Shown: positions 16,409-25,451, numbered from the stretch's first letter. The stretch is 64,000 bases of DNA from SP197 sp965242595 (GCA_965242595.1 OZ251464.1:2418001-2482000), one strand, 5' to 3'. Made by a program: numbers and translations. Notes: generated by a model from the sequence alone, not told the origin.

Positions 16409-17341
16409 TCAGGCGGCCAGGTCGCGGGCGATGGCGACGATATGCGAGACGGTGAGGCCACAGCAGCCGCCCAGGATCTGCACGCCGGCTTTGCGCCATT
16501 CCCGGCTGTAGGCCACCAGCTCCCGCTCGCCGAGGGCGTCTGGAAACTTCCTCTCATACTGGGATTGCTCGCCCTTGGGCATGGAGTCGGGATAGGCCAT
16601 GAGCGGGCCGGACCAGTGTTGCTTCAGCAGCGCCAGGGCGGGGGCGATCCGCTCTGCCTTGGTGTGCATGATGCCCATGACATCGGCCCCGCCTTCGGCC
16701 ACGGCCGGAGCCAGCGCCTCGGCGAAGGGTTTGGCGGCATCGGTATAGGTGCCCAGCGTGCCGTCGTCTCTGGGCATGGCCGAGAAGCCGACCCACAGTG
16801 GCAGGCCGACCGCCTTGACGGCGCGCATGACGGCCGGGGTGAAATCGGGATCGCCCATCATTTCGGCCAGGATCAGATCGACGCCGGCCGCCTTGTGGAT
16901 GGCCGCCATCTCGGCGCAATCGTCTTCGAAGCGGGCGGCATCCCTGTTCTGCGGCGACCAGGCGCGGGTTTTGGAGGCCGGGCGGGTGTGCGAGATCGAA
17001 CCCGCCACCAGCACCGGATGCGGCGCCGGCGTTGCCGCGCGGGCTTCCAGCGCCAGCTCCACCGCCTTGCGGTTCAGCTCTTCGAAGCGGGCGCCGTGGC
17101 CGGTGCCTTCCAGAACCTCGCGGGTGGTGGCGAAGGTGTTGGCGGTGACGATGCGCGCCCCGGCGCGGATGTAATCGGCGTGGATGGCGCGCAGCATGTC
17201 GGGGTGTTCCGCCGTTGCCAGCGCGCACCAGGCCACGCCATACATGCGGGCGCCGCGCCGCTGCAGCTCGGTGCCGGTGGCGCCGTCGATGGCAATGGTG
17301 GCGCCGGCCGCGATCTCTGCCATCAATCCGCGATAGGACAT
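16409..17341 (-). CDS. Homocysteine S-methyltransferase family protein
   Basis: A 310-residue zinc-dependent methyltransferase barrel. The zinc-binding G-G-C-C-G motif lies near residues 293-297, with the expected earlier Cys/His region. The D-G-A-T-G-T-E-L start of the barrel and the T-A-N-T-F block near residue 66 are typical. The family transfers methyl groups to homocysteine from S-methylmethionine, SAM or betaine; at this length and without a cobalamin domain it is nearest to MmuM/BMT types. The donor cannot be fixed from sequence. With a methylated-amine cluster and ahcY nearby, a betaine-type donor is an open possibility. Confidence 0.88.
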   Translation of the reverse strand: MSYRGLMAEIAAGATIAIDGATGTELQRRGARMYGVAWCALATAEHPDMLRAIHADYIRAGARIVTANTFATTREVLEGTGHGARFEELNRKAVELALEARAATPAPHPVLVAGSISHTRPASKTRAWSPQNRDAARFEDDCAEMAAIHKAAGVDLILAEMMGDPDFTPAVMRAVKAVGLPLWVGFSAMPRDDGTLGTYTDAAKPFAEALAPAVAEGGADVMGIMHTKAERIAPALALLKQHWSGPLMAYPDSMPKGEQSQYERKFPDALGERELVAYSREWRKAGVQILGGCCGLTVSHIVAIARDLAA

Positions 17342-17417
17342 CGTTATCTCCCCCCAGAGCGCTGGCTTCAGTATGGCGCCGCCCCGGGTGACGGCACAAC
17401 ATGTTCAACCGCCGGGT

Positions 17418-18797
17418 TCAACCGCCGGCGGCGAAGCGGCGGATGCGGGTGTGGAAGCGCCAGGCCAGCAGCAACGCTATTCCGGCCATGGCGACGGTCA
17501 TGCCGGCCCAGATGCCGCGCGGGCCCCATTCCAGCACGAAGACCAGCAGCAGCGCGATCGGCGGCCCCAGCGCCCAGCCGGTGACCAGAGCGAGCGCCAT
17601 CGGCACGGCCGTATCCTTCAGCCCCTGCAGCACGCCGCGCGCGGCGATCTGCACCGCATCCACCACGATGAAGAAGGCGGCGACGGTGAGCAGGTCCACC
17701 GCCAGGTCCAGAGCGGCGGTGTTTTCCGGCCGCGACGGGTCCAAGATCAGGCTGGCGATCCAGTCCCCGGCCAGCCAGAAGGCCAGGGCCGCCAGCAGCG
17801 TCGTGCCGCCGGCCAGGGCGATGGCCGTCCAGCCCGCCCGGGCCGCATCGCCAGGCGATCCGGCTCCGACCGCGCGCCCGGTGCGCACCGCGCCCGCCTG
17901 GGCCAGCCCCACCGGAATCATGAACACGATGGCATAGCACTGGGCCGTGATGCCATGGGCGGCCAGGGTTTCGACCCCGATCCAGCCCATCATCAGCGAG
18001 ATGACGAAGAACATGCCCATCTCTGCCGCCTCGGTGACGGCGATGGGCGCTCCCACGCGCAGGATCTCCGCCAGCACCGCCCGCTCGGCCCGCCACCAGC
18101 GGCCCAGCAGGCGATAGCGGCGCAGGCGGCGGTCGGTGAGCACGAAGGTCAGCAGGGCCAGGAACATGGCGGTGTTGACCACCGAGCTGGCGATGCCCGC
18201 CCCGTCCAGGCCCATGGCCGGGGCGCCGAAATGGCCGAACATCAGCGTGTAATCCAGCAGGGCGTTGAGCGCGATGGCGCAGGCGGTGACCGCCAGCACG
18301 GCGCGCGGGCGTTCGTGGGCGGCCAGGAATTCGGCCAGCACCCAGAACCACAGCGCCGGCACCAGGCCCCAGACCAGCCAGCGCAGATAGGACTGGCCGT
18401 CGGCGGCGACCGCCGGCTCCTGCCCCAGCAGCAGCATGATCGGCTGCGAAAACCAGGCCGTGGCCGTGATCGGCACCGCCAGCAGCAGGCCCAGCCAGCA
18501 GGCATTGCGGACCACCGGACGCACGCGGCGGAAACGGCGCGCGCCCAGATGCTGGGCCACCACCGGGGTGGCGCCGAACAGCACGCCGAAGGCGGCGAGC
18601 TCGACCAGCCAGAAGAAATCCCGCGCCAGCGTGCCGGCGGCCAGCGTTTCGGTGCCGATCCAGCCCATCATCACCACATCGGTGGTGAGAATCGCCATCT
18701 GCCCCAGATGGGTGAGCGCCAGCGGCACGGCGAGGCGGGCCGTGGCACCGGCCTCGCGCCACCACGGGGCGAGGGCGGAGGAGGTGGAAAGGCTCAT
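17418..18797 (-). CDS. MATE-family multidrug/cation exporter
   Basis: A 459-residue inner-membrane protein with twelve predicted helices in two homologous halves, as in NorM/DinF exporters. Each half opens with the recurring A-x-P-L-x-L-T-x-L-G and P-V-V-A-Q-x-x-G-A type motifs (for example G-A-T-P-V-V-A-Q-H-L-G-A-R near residue 80). MATE carriers export cationic drugs or metabolites using Na+ or H+ gradients. It lies 70 bases downstream of the vWA/TolQ-like operon on the same strand, but its own function and ordinary codon use suggest an independent gene. Confidence 0.93.
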   Translation of the reverse strand: MSLSTSSALAPWWREAGATARLAVPLALTHLGQMAILTTDVVMMGWIGTETLAAGTLARDFFWLVELAAFGVLFGATPVVAQHLGARRFRRVRPVVRNACWLGLLLAVPITATAWFSQPIMLLLGQEPAVAADGQSYLRWLVWGLVPALWFWVLAEFLAAHERPRAVLAVTACAIALNALLDYTLMFGHFGAPAMGLDGAGIASSVVNTAMFLALLTFVLTDRRLRRYRLLGRWWRAERAVLAEILRVGAPIAVTEAAEMGMFFVISLMMGWIGVETLAAHGITAQCYAIVFMIPVGLAQAGAVRTGRAVGAGSPGDAARAGWTAIALAGGTTLLAALAFWLAGDWIASLILDPSRPENTAALDLAVDLLTVAAFFIVVDAVQIAARGVLQGLKDTAVPMALALVTGWALGPPIALLLVFVLEWGPRGIWAGMTVAMAGIALLLAWRFHTRIRRFAAGG

Positions 18798-18866
18798 GGA
18801 AAGCGATCGCAGGCAGGGCGGCGCCTGTCCATAGGCCAGCGGCAGGCGGGGCGCAAGCGGCGGTGG

Positions 18867-19868
18867 CTATGGCTGTGGGCGGCGCAGCACGCCGGAGCGG
18901 TAATCCGGGCGCGCCACGCCGAGGCGGCCGCGGCCATCCTCGATCGGCAGGGCGAGGAAGGTGCCGTCATTGGCGCGCGTCACCTCGCGCATGAGGGTGG
19001 CATAGCGTTCGGTGCTGTGTTCGGAGACGAAGCCGATGGCGTGGACGCGGACCCGATTGCGTTGGGCGATGGGGTCGTAGTTGAGGCGTTGCAAGGTCTC
19101 CAGCACGCTGTCGTAGGACGAACCGGTGAAATCGTCGCCGAAGACATAGATGGCGACCTTTTCCCGCCGTTTGGCATAGCCGCGCAGCGCCGTCTCCAGG
19201 CCTTCGACCGGGCTGCTGTTCGAGAACGCGCTCCAATGCCGCAGCACGCCCAGGACGCTGTTGCGGCGGCCCGGGGTGTCGGGGATCCACTTCTTCGCAT
19301 AGGCCCCGATCAGATAGCCGCCCTGATCGTCCATGACCTGGAAGCCGCGCATCCTGGGGTGGATGTCGAGCACCCCGGTCATGGTGTCCATCACCCGCTC
19401 CCAGATGGCCTGCATGCTGCCGGAGGTATCGACGATGAAGATGACATATTCGCTGTCGACGGGGATGCCGCCTACCTCCGGGTCGCGCCGTTCGACCGGG
19501 GTCTGCGCCTGTATGGCGGCGCGCTGCAGCGACTCCCTGGCCTGCTCCAGGCCGCGATTGTCGCGTTTCAGCTCTTCCAGCCGCCCCTCGGCGGCCTGAA
19601 GCGCCGCCCCGGCATCCGCCTCCGGCTCCGACGCGCCGGCAGCGACGGCGGCGGCCAGTTGGGCCTGCCAGCGCTGCACCGTCTCCCGCGCCTGTTCCAG
19701 CTCCACCGGGGCTGCCGGCGCGTCGGGGCCGCCGGTCTCGACCGGCAGCGGCCTGGTGACGAGCAGCAGCACGATCATGGCGCCGAAGCCACAGGCGATG
19801 ACATCGAGGAACGCCATGCCGGAATCCTCACGGTCGGAATTCTTGTGGGAGGCGCGGCGCCTTCTCAT
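18867..19868 (-). CDS. Membrane-anchored vWA protein with ExbD-like helix (second of pair)
   Basis: A 333-residue protein. A basic N-terminus (M-R-R-R-R) is followed by one helix at about 19-37 containing F-L-D-V-I-A-C-G, with Asp22 placed like the essential Asp of ExbD/TolR. A probable coiled-coil stalk covers about 50-120. The C-terminal vWA domain has an intact metal site start, D147-T-S-G-S151, and a later G-D-D; the Thr position is less clear. By the positive-inside rule the vWA domain is periplasmic. It overlaps the upstream vWA gene by an ATGA. I expect it to pair with the TolQ-like protein of the same operon; that is inference. Confidence 0.85.
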   Translation of the reverse strand: MRRRRASHKNSDREDSGMAFLDVIACGFGAMIVLLLVTRPLPVETGGPDAPAAPVELEQARETVQRWQAQLAAAVAAGASEPEADAGAALQAAEGRLEELKRDNRGLEQARESLQRAAIQAQTPVERRDPEVGGIPVDSEYVIFIVDTSGSMQAIWERVMDTMTGVLDIHPRMRGFQVMDDQGGYLIGAYAKKWIPDTPGRRNSVLGVLRHWSAFSNSSPVEGLETALRGYAKRREKVAIYVFGDDFTGSSYDSVLETLQRLNYDPIAQRNRVRVHAIGFVSEHSTERYATLMREVTRANDGTFLALPIEDGRGRLGVARPDYRSGVLRRPQP

Positions 19869-20920
19869 GGCCAACCCTGGGCGGGCGTCATGAGCAGGCC
19901 GCCGGCCTGGGCGGTCCAGTTCCAATAGGCCGGCGCCGCCTCCGGGTCGCCCTCGAGCGGGAGCAGGATGACGCTGACCTTCCTGCCCGGCGGGGGGGCG
20001 GAGCTCTGGAGGCTGGCATAGAACAGCGCCTTGCGGCAGGCGCCGCTGACCTTGCCCTGCGCGCTGCCGGAACAGGGCGACAGCAGCCCGGGCGACGAGA
20101 GGCTGCGGGTTGGCAGCCCGTCGGTGACGACATAGATGTCGCTGGCGGGGGGCGAGAGCTTCGCCAGCTCTCTGAGGCCGGCTTCGAGGTTGGTCGCCCC
20201 GGTCGGGACCAGCCGTTCCAGTTCGGCGAACATGGCCCGGAGCGCCGCCTCGTCGTCGCCCCTGGCCCAGCTGCCGCCGCGAAGGGTCTCTGCCTTGTCG
20301 CCGAACGCGACCACCGCGACCTGCGCGCCCTCGCCGGCCCGCAGCAGCAGCCAGCGGACGGTGCGGAGCGCGCGCTGCCATTTCGGCCCCCGCCGCCTTT
20401 CGGCATCCGAGCGGACCTTGCGGGTGACGATGTCGATCAGCCGTTCGTCGCTCATGGAGGCGCTGCGGTCGAGCAGGATGGCGATGCGCGGCCCTTCCAC
20501 CTTGAGGCCGAGCAGGTAGTTTTCTTCGTTGACCGGTTCGGTTGCGACGACATCGCGGGCCTGGAGCGGCGCCATGACCTCCAGCTCGGTGCGCAGGGCA
20601 GCGTTTTTCGCGCGCTCCCGTTCGATCGCGTCTTCCAGGCTGGCCAGGCGCGCCGCGTCGGCCGCGCGCGCTTCCCGCTGCTGCTGTGCGCGCTCCCTGT
20701 TGCGGCCTTCCACCTCTTCGACCTGCCGCGCCAGCGTGTCCGCTTCCTCGCGCAGGGCGGCCAGGGTCTGGATATCGGCGGCAATGTCGTCTTCCGGCGC
20801 GATGGCGGCGCCGCTGTTGTGCTTGACGACCAGAAACAGCAGGATGGCCGCGCCCAGGCCGCAGGCCATGACATCCAGGAAAGCCAGCCCAGTGCCCGGT
20901 TGACGCCGCCTTATCCGCAT
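19865..20920 (-). CDS. Membrane-anchored vWA protein with ExbD-like helix (first of pair)
   Basis: A 351-residue paralogue in layout of the following gene. One helix at about 13-32 contains F-L-D-V-M-A-C-G with Asp16. A long charged coiled-coil segment spans about 45-115, then a vWA domain with a full MIDAS: D151-R-S-A-S155, the Thr in P-T-G-A-T-N, and the T-D-G near residue 260. The last part carries cysteines (P-C-S-G and G-A-C-R) that could form a disulfide in the periplasm. It begins 12 bases after the TolQ-like gene and overlaps the next vWA gene by 4 bases, indicating translational coupling. Ligand unknown. Confidence 0.85.
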   Translation of the reverse strand: MRIRRRQPGTGLAFLDVMACGLGAAILLFLVVKHNSGAAIAPEDDIAADIQTLAALREEADTLARQVEEVEGRNRERAQQQREARAADAARLASLEDAIERERAKNAALRTELEVMAPLQARDVVATEPVNEENYLLGLKVEGPRIAILLDRSASMSDERLIDIVTRKVRSDAERRRGPKWQRALRTVRWLLLRAGEGAQVAVVAFGDKAETLRGGSWARGDDEAALRAMFAELERLVPTGATNLEAGLRELAKLSPPASDIYVVTDGLPTRSLSSPGLLSPCSGSAQGKVSGACRKALFYASLQSSAPPPGRKVSVILLPLEGDPEAAPAYWNWTAQAGGLLMTPAQGWP

Positions 20921-20932
20921 CGGCGGCGGCGA

Positions 20933-21715
20933 TCAGCTGCTGATGCGCCTTAGCAGGCGCTGTTCGCAATAATCCTGGATGCGCAGCAGGCGCCTGTCCT
21001 GTGCCCGCCGCAGAGCGTGAAGAATCAGCATGAGCAACAGGCTGGCGATCAAGGCCACCAGGGTGGAATTGAAGGCCGTGCCCAGATGCGCGGTCATGCC
21101 GGCGATGTCGCCGGCAAGGGCCTCGTCGGCCTGGGAGAGCGCCTGGCCGATGCCGCGTACGGTGCCGACGAAGCCGATCGAGGGAATAGCCCAGATGATG
21201 TAGCGGATCATCGCGTTGTCGGCTTCCAGCCGCATGTCCAGAGCTTCGATGCTGGTCTGGATGGCATCGGAGGTGTTCTGGACATCCTCGGTGATGCGAT
21301 AGCGGCGCAGGCTGGCCTTCAACGTTTCCATCAGCTGCGTGTTTCTCATCTTGTCGGGGAGCGCGTCGATCTCGCGCAGCGTCTTTTCCACCGCCGCCTT
21401 CTTGTCCGGGCCGCCGTCGCCGTTCGGCCTGGCCTCGACATCGTCGAAGACGTCCACGTCGAAAAGATATTGTTCCGACAGCAGCGCCCACATTTTCATG
21501 AGGATTTGAATCGCGCAGAAGATCGCCAGGACCAGGCAGATTTCCTGCTCCCAATCCTTCATGATGACCACCAGCTCGCGGGGCGCGGACTGGCCCGCCG
21601 AACGGGCCTCCTGGATGGCCAGCTCCGCGGCCGGGCGGATGAAGCGGTCGTAACAGAGATGGACCGCGCCGGCGATGACGGCGAGCAAGGCGGCGCCGTG
21701 GAGAAGATGCCTCAC
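20933..21715 (-). CDS. MotA/TolQ/ExbB-type proton-channel subunit
   Basis: A 260-residue inner-membrane protein. Predicted helices are at about 5-22, 58-77, 170-189 and 212-234, with a roughly 90-residue cytosolic section between the second and third. The third helix ends in I-G-F-V-G-T-V-R-G-I (about 180-189) and the fourth starts with A-F-N-S-T-L-V-A-L, matching the proton-path helices of TolQ/ExbB. The start is a GTG at 21715; no nearer ATG gives the first helix. It sits between a 53-residue membrane protein (2-base gap) and the first vWA gene (12-base gap). It is not TolQ itself: no tolR, tolA, tolB or pal is nearby. Confidence 0.85.
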   Translation of the reverse strand: MRHLLHGAALLAVIAGAVHLCYDRFIRPAAELAIQEARSAGQSAPRELVVIMKDWEQEICLVLAIFCAIQILMKMWALLSEQYLFDVDVFDDVEARPNGDGGPDKKAAVEKTLREIDALPDKMRNTQLMETLKASLRRYRITEDVQNTSDAIQTSIEALDMRLEADNAMIRYIIWAIPSIGFVGTVRGIGQALSQADEALAGDIAGMTAHLGTAFNSTLVALIASLLLMLILHALRRAQDRRLLRIQDYCEQRLLRRISS

Positions 21716-21717
21716 GA

Positions 21718-21879
21718 TCAGATGTCCACGGGAAAGCTGACCGGCGCATCCAGCCCGATCTCCGGCATGTTCTGGGCGCTGCTTTCGCCCTGCAAGCCGA
21801 TGGCGACGGCAGCGAGGACCAGCACCGCCAGGACGGCGGCGGCGAGCAGGAGGCGGCGCGGCAGGCGGCTTGTCTTCAT
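21718..21879 (-). CDS. 53-residue single-helix membrane protein
   Basis: A tiny protein too short for most gene finders. A basic start (M-K-T-S-R-L-P-R-R) is followed by one long hydrophobic helix at about 10-28 and a short acidic tail that would lie in the periplasm. It is placed 1 base after the FGE-like gene stop and 2 bases before the TolQ-like gene start, which strongly suggests it is real and translated with them. No family is recognised. A role as a small accessory or gating subunit of the channel is a guess. Confidence 0.7.
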   Translation of the reverse strand: MKTSRLPRRLLLAAAVLAVLVLAAVAIGLQGESSAQNMPEIGLDAPVSFPVDI

Positions 21880-21880
21880 G

Positions 21881-23905
21881 TCACGGCTCTTCCGCCACAT
21901 AGCGGGCGATGCGGAAACCGATGTCATCCTGCGGCTGCGATCTGCCGTCGCGCCAGGCAGCCCGCAATTCGCCCACCGTTCCCGACCGCCAACTGGACCC
22001 TTTGACAACATGCCATCCGGCGGGGCCGGTGTCCATCGGATCGATGGCGACAGGCGCGGTGGCGGGCGGGGGCTGGGGGTCGTAGGCGTCGTGGGTCCAT
22101 TCCCTGGCATTGCCGGCGAGATCGTGCAGCCCGGAGGCGTTGGGCGAGAACAGGCCCACCTCGGCGACGCCGGCATGGTTGTCCTGGTATTGGGGGATAT
22201 AGACGGGCACCTTTCCTGCGGCCGATTCGTCGGCAAGGTTGCCGCTGCCGGCGGGTATGGTGGTGTCGTCCCCCCACGGAAAGCGGGTCTGCCGCTGCCG
22301 CCCGGACTTTCGGGCCAGCCATTCCCATTCGGCCTCGGTCGGCAGCCGATAGCCATCCGCCTTGCGGCTACTGCCGGCGTAACGGCCGTTCACGAAGCGA
22401 TAGACGGGTGTGAAGCCCTCGCGGTCGCTCAGCCAGTTGCAGTAGCGGGCGGCCTCCTCCCAGCCGATCCCGGTCACCGGCTGGCGGGCGCCGGCGGTGG
22501 CGGGCGCGGTCCCGGCAAAGGGCTGGAACTGGGCGACGGTGACCTCGTGGACGCCGACATAGAACGGCCTTGCCAGCCGGACCTGCCGAACGAACTCATT
22601 GGCCCGCCGGTGCGGTTCGCCGCGCGGGGTGCCCAGCGTGACCGCCCCGGGCTGCCGGAACAGCTTCATCTCGATGCCGGTGCTGGTGGTATAGCGCGGC
22701 CTGGCTTCTGCAAGCCGGGCCTGCGCCTCGGATATGAGCGCGACCGCGATCCTGCTGCTTCTGCCCTCTTCGGGCGTGACCGTTCGCGTTTCGCCACGGT
22801 AGCCCTGGCGCGTCAGACGGATGGTGTGGGGAATGGCCTGGAGCTCCACATCCATCGGCGTCCGCCCCACCTTGCGCCCGTCGATCTCAACCTCCGCTTC
22901 GGGTTCGGACCGCAGCTCCACCAGACCGAAGACCGGGGCGAGCGTGAACCCGACGATGCGATCCTCTCCCGGCGCCAGCGTGAACGCCGTCTCCTGGGGG
23001 GCGTGGCCCGGGCCGGTGTAGCGCGCCACATATGCGATGTCGGGAGCAAGCTCGAGCGCCGCCGGCATGGGCACCACCCGCCCGTCGATGGAGAGCGTTC
23101 CACCCGCCGGCGAAAGCACGAACGACACCCGCCCCCTGGCCGCAGCCAGGCGATAATGGCGTTCCGCCTGCGGTGCGGCATGGGTGATCTCGACCCGGTC
23201 GGTGCGGGGGGCGTGGTTTTCCAGGGTGAGCGTCAGCTCATGGACGCCACCGGCGACCGCGAGGGTGAGCGGGGTGCGGCCGGCGTCCTCCCCGCTCCAC
23301 GACACCCGCGCGCCGCCGGGCTCCGACGTGACTGCGATGCTGCCTGCGACGGGCAGCAGGGGCAGCACAACGTCCAGCGCCTCCCCCCGCCCGGCGGCGA
23401 TGACCCGGGAAGCGGGGAGATAGTGGGGATGCCGGGCTTCGACGATGCGCTCGCCCGCCGGAAATTCGATCTCGACGCGCTCTCCCTGGGCAACCAGGAC
23501 GCCGCCCAGAAACCAGCGCGTGGCGGCGTGCGCAGGTGTGGTCGTCGCTGCGAGCGTGGCGGCACGTTCGCGCAGAACGATGTCGATGCGTCCGCGCCGT
23601 TTCGCCGCCGGGGCGATGGCGACGGTCGCGGCGGCATAGCCTTCGGCCTCCGCCCGCAGCGTCAGCGGCTCCGACAGCAGCCACAGGTCGCGGCCCCAGA
23701 CGATGCCACTTCCCTGCACGATGTCGATGGTTGCGCTCTCCCCGGCCTCGTCCGGCGCGATGACGACCTCGATCCTGTCGAGGGTTGCGGCCAGCAACAG
23801 CGAAGCGGCGGCAAGCGCGGCCGCCAGTGCAACCGCCATGCCCGCCGCGACACGCCTTTTCCGGCGCCGCTTGGCCCGTTGAAATTCGGCCTCAAACCCG
23901 CTCAT
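21881..23905 (-). CDS. Membrane protein with PEGA-like repeats and FGE/SUMF1-like domain
   Basis: A 674-residue protein with a basic cytosolic start, one helix at about 19-40 and a periplasmic remainder. Residues about 180-390 hold beta-rich PEGA-type repeats (for example E-V-E-I-D-G-R-K-V-G-R-T-P near 345). Residues 404-674 form a formylglycine-generating-enzyme-like (SUMF1) domain with R-L-P-T-E-A-E-W-E-W, G-N-A-R-E-W-T and a final G-F-R-I-A-R. The paired catalytic cysteines of true FGE are absent (K-G-S-S-W-R-S-G instead), so it is a binding or structural version. Similar FGE-like proteins (GldJ, GldK) work beside the ion-driven GldLM motor in Bacteroidota. It overlaps the TPR gene by 14 bases. 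Confidence 0.85.
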   Translation of the reverse strand: MSGFEAEFQRAKRRRKRRVAAGMAVALAAALAAASLLLAATLDRIEVVIAPDEAGESATIDIVQGSGIVWGRDLWLLSEPLTLRAEAEGYAAATVAIAPAAKRRGRIDIVLRERAATLAATTTPAHAATRWFLGGVLVAQGERVEIEFPAGERIVEARHPHYLPASRVIAAGRGEALDVVLPLLPVAGSIAVTSEPGGARVSWSGEDAGRTPLTLAVAGGVHELTLTLENHAPRTDRVEITHAAPQAERHYRLAAARGRVSFVLSPAGGTLSIDGRVVPMPAALELAPDIAYVARYTGPGHAPQETAFTLAPGEDRIVGFTLAPVFGLVELRSEPEAEVEIDGRKVGRTPMDVELQAIPHTIRLTRQGYRGETRTVTPEEGRSSRIAVALISEAQARLAEARPRYTTSTGIEMKLFRQPGAVTLGTPRGEPHRRANEFVRQVRLARPFYVGVHEVTVAQFQPFAGTAPATAGARQPVTGIGWEEAARYCNWLSDREGFTPVYRFVNGRYAGSSRKADGYRLPTEAEWEWLARKSGRQRQTRFPWGDDTTIPAGSGNLADESAAGKVPVYIPQYQDNHAGVAEVGLFSPNASGLHDLAGNAREWTHDAYDPQPPPATAPVAIDPMDTGPAGWHVVKGSSWRSGTVGELRAAWRDGRSQPQDDIGFRIARYVAEEP

Positions 23906-25451
23906 CGCAGACGATGGTGACCTCGGCGGGCGAGATGCCGTCGCTGGCGACGGTCACCTCGACCAGCTTGGAACGATAGCCTTTGCGTTTCCCCTCGAAA
24001 ACATAGGTTCCGGGAAGCAGTTCGATCGTCCGTTGCTCGACGCGCCCGATCGTGCCGACACCGCGGATCCCTATCTCCGTGTTGTTGTCCGACACGATCA
24101 GGATCTGGACCGGCGCCTGCATGGCATCGATGGCGCGGTCGAGCTCTCTGCCGCTCGCCTCCAGCCGGGGGCTCAGCGCCGCCAGAACGACAGTCTCGAC
24201 GAGCGTCTGGCGGGCGGTGGCGGCAATGGCGGGATCGGAGAGCCGGTCGGGGCGGGCGAGGAAAGCGTCCATGGCCCGCTGCGCGGCGACGATGCGCCCG
24301 GCGATGTCCTTTCCCTGGACCGCGCTGCCATCGTCAGGATCGAGGGCGGCGGCCCGCTCGAACGCCTGAAGCGCGCCCTTCCAATCGTCCTGGACGGCGG
24401 CCTGTTCCGCATCCGCAAGGTGGCGGTCGCGCTCGTCGGCGCGCTCGAGCGCCGCCACTCCGGCCTGGAGCCGGAGGGTGTCTTCGTGCCGGGGCCTCTG
24501 GCGAGCGGCAGCGGCGGCGGCCTGTCTGGCCGCTGCGAGATTCTTCTCGTCGAGCGCCCGCCGGCCCTGGCCGATGGCGGCGGCAAAGGCCCGTTCGCGC
24601 CCCTCCTCTTCGACGGCCAGAGCGCGCTGCCTTGCGCCGGCGTCGTCGGGGTCGAGGGCGACGATGCGTTTCAGCGCCGCCTCCTCGCCGTGAAGGTCGC
24701 CGGCAGCCCTGGCCGCGTCCGCTTTGCGGTATTCGGCCAGAATCTCCGGCAATTTCGCGATACGGGCCTGCCAGGCTTGCGCTTCGGGCGCGCCCGGCCA
24801 CTGTGCCAGGGCCTGCTCGATATAGGTTCGGGCGCTAGACGCATCTCCGGCAGCATAGGCGTCCTTTGCCGCCTGAAAAGCCAGCCGGTAGCGCCCCTCC
24901 GCTTCCCCGGCCATGGCGGCAGCCTCCCGCCCGGCCTCGGAGAGCAGCCGCAACGCAGAGTGGAGATCGCCGCCCTCGCGGGCGGCCCGGGCCTTTTCGA
25001 GATAGGGCCCGATCCGCTCGCGAATCGCCTCGCTTCCAGGCATGCCCGGCGATCCGGGAGGCGCGGGCGCCAGCACGCTGTCGAGCTTCTGTAGAGCCTG
25101 CCGGTATCGGTCTTCCCGTTCCCGGGCCGCCTCCTGTTCCTGTGCCGTGTCGTGTCTGTCGTGTTCGGCGCTGTCCGGTGCCGTCGCCGCAACGGTTTCG
25201 GCCGGCGGTGCTTCCGGTTGCGGCGCCTCCGGTGGCGGTGCCGCCGTGTGGGAAGCCTCGGGCGCGATGTGGGGGGAGCGCCGCAGCAGCTCCTCAAGAT
25301 GCCCATATCCATACCAGGCGCCGGCGGCCATCGTGGCCAGGATGGCGATCGCGGCCAGATATTTCAGAAGCCTGCGCAGGCCCGATGTCTGGCGTTCATG
25401 CGCATGGGCAAGGCGTTCCCGAATCGCGCTGTTCTCATCGTGTGCGTTCAT
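23892..25451 (-). CDS. Single-pass membrane protein with TPR-like repeats and PEGA-like tail
   Basis: A 519-residue protein. The N-terminal 27 residues are cytosolic and charged; one helix follows at about 28-49. A Pro/Ala/Glu-rich linker (about 60-100) leads to a long helical region (about 110-430) with repeated A-x-x-A-G-D and A-L-x-x-D-P-D-D motifs typical of TPR units (such as A-L-D-P-D-D-G near 340). The last 80 residues look beta-rich, with L-L-P-G-T-Y-V-F-E-G-K-R-K-G-Y resembling a PEGA domain. It is probably a periplasmic scaffold within the operon's envelope complex. It follows the lipoprotein gene by 15 bases. Confidence 0.8.
   Translation of the reverse strand: MNAHDENSAIRERLAHAHERQTSGLRRLLKYLAAIAILATMAAGAWYGYGHLEELLRRSPHIAPEASHTAAPPPEAPQPEAPPAETVAATAPDSAEHDRHDTAQEQEAAREREDRYRQALQKLDSVLAPAPPGSPGMPGSEAIRERIGPYLEKARAAREGGDLHSALRLLSEAGREAAAMAGEAEGRYRLAFQAAKDAYAAGDASSARTYIEQALAQWPGAPEAQAWQARIAKLPEILAEYRKADAARAAGDLHGEEAALKRIVALDPDDAGARQRALAVEEEGRERAFAAAIGQGRRALDEKNLAAARQAAAAAARQRPRHEDTLRLQAGVAALERADERDRHLADAEQAAVQDDWKGALQAFERAAALDPDDGSAVQGKDIAGRIVAAQRAMDAFLARPDRLSDPAIAATARQTLVETVVLAALSPRLEASGRELDRAIDAMQAPVQILIVSDNNTEIGIRGVGTIGRVEQRTIELLPGTYVFEGKRKGYRSKLVEVTVASDGISPAEVTIVCDERV

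Noticed and set aside
17373..19928. An 851-codon open frame on the plus strand opposite the MATE and vWA genes.
   Set aside because: Same GC-driven artefact; the translation is Gln/His/Gly-rich without any recognisable domain, and the minus-strand genes explain the sequence.
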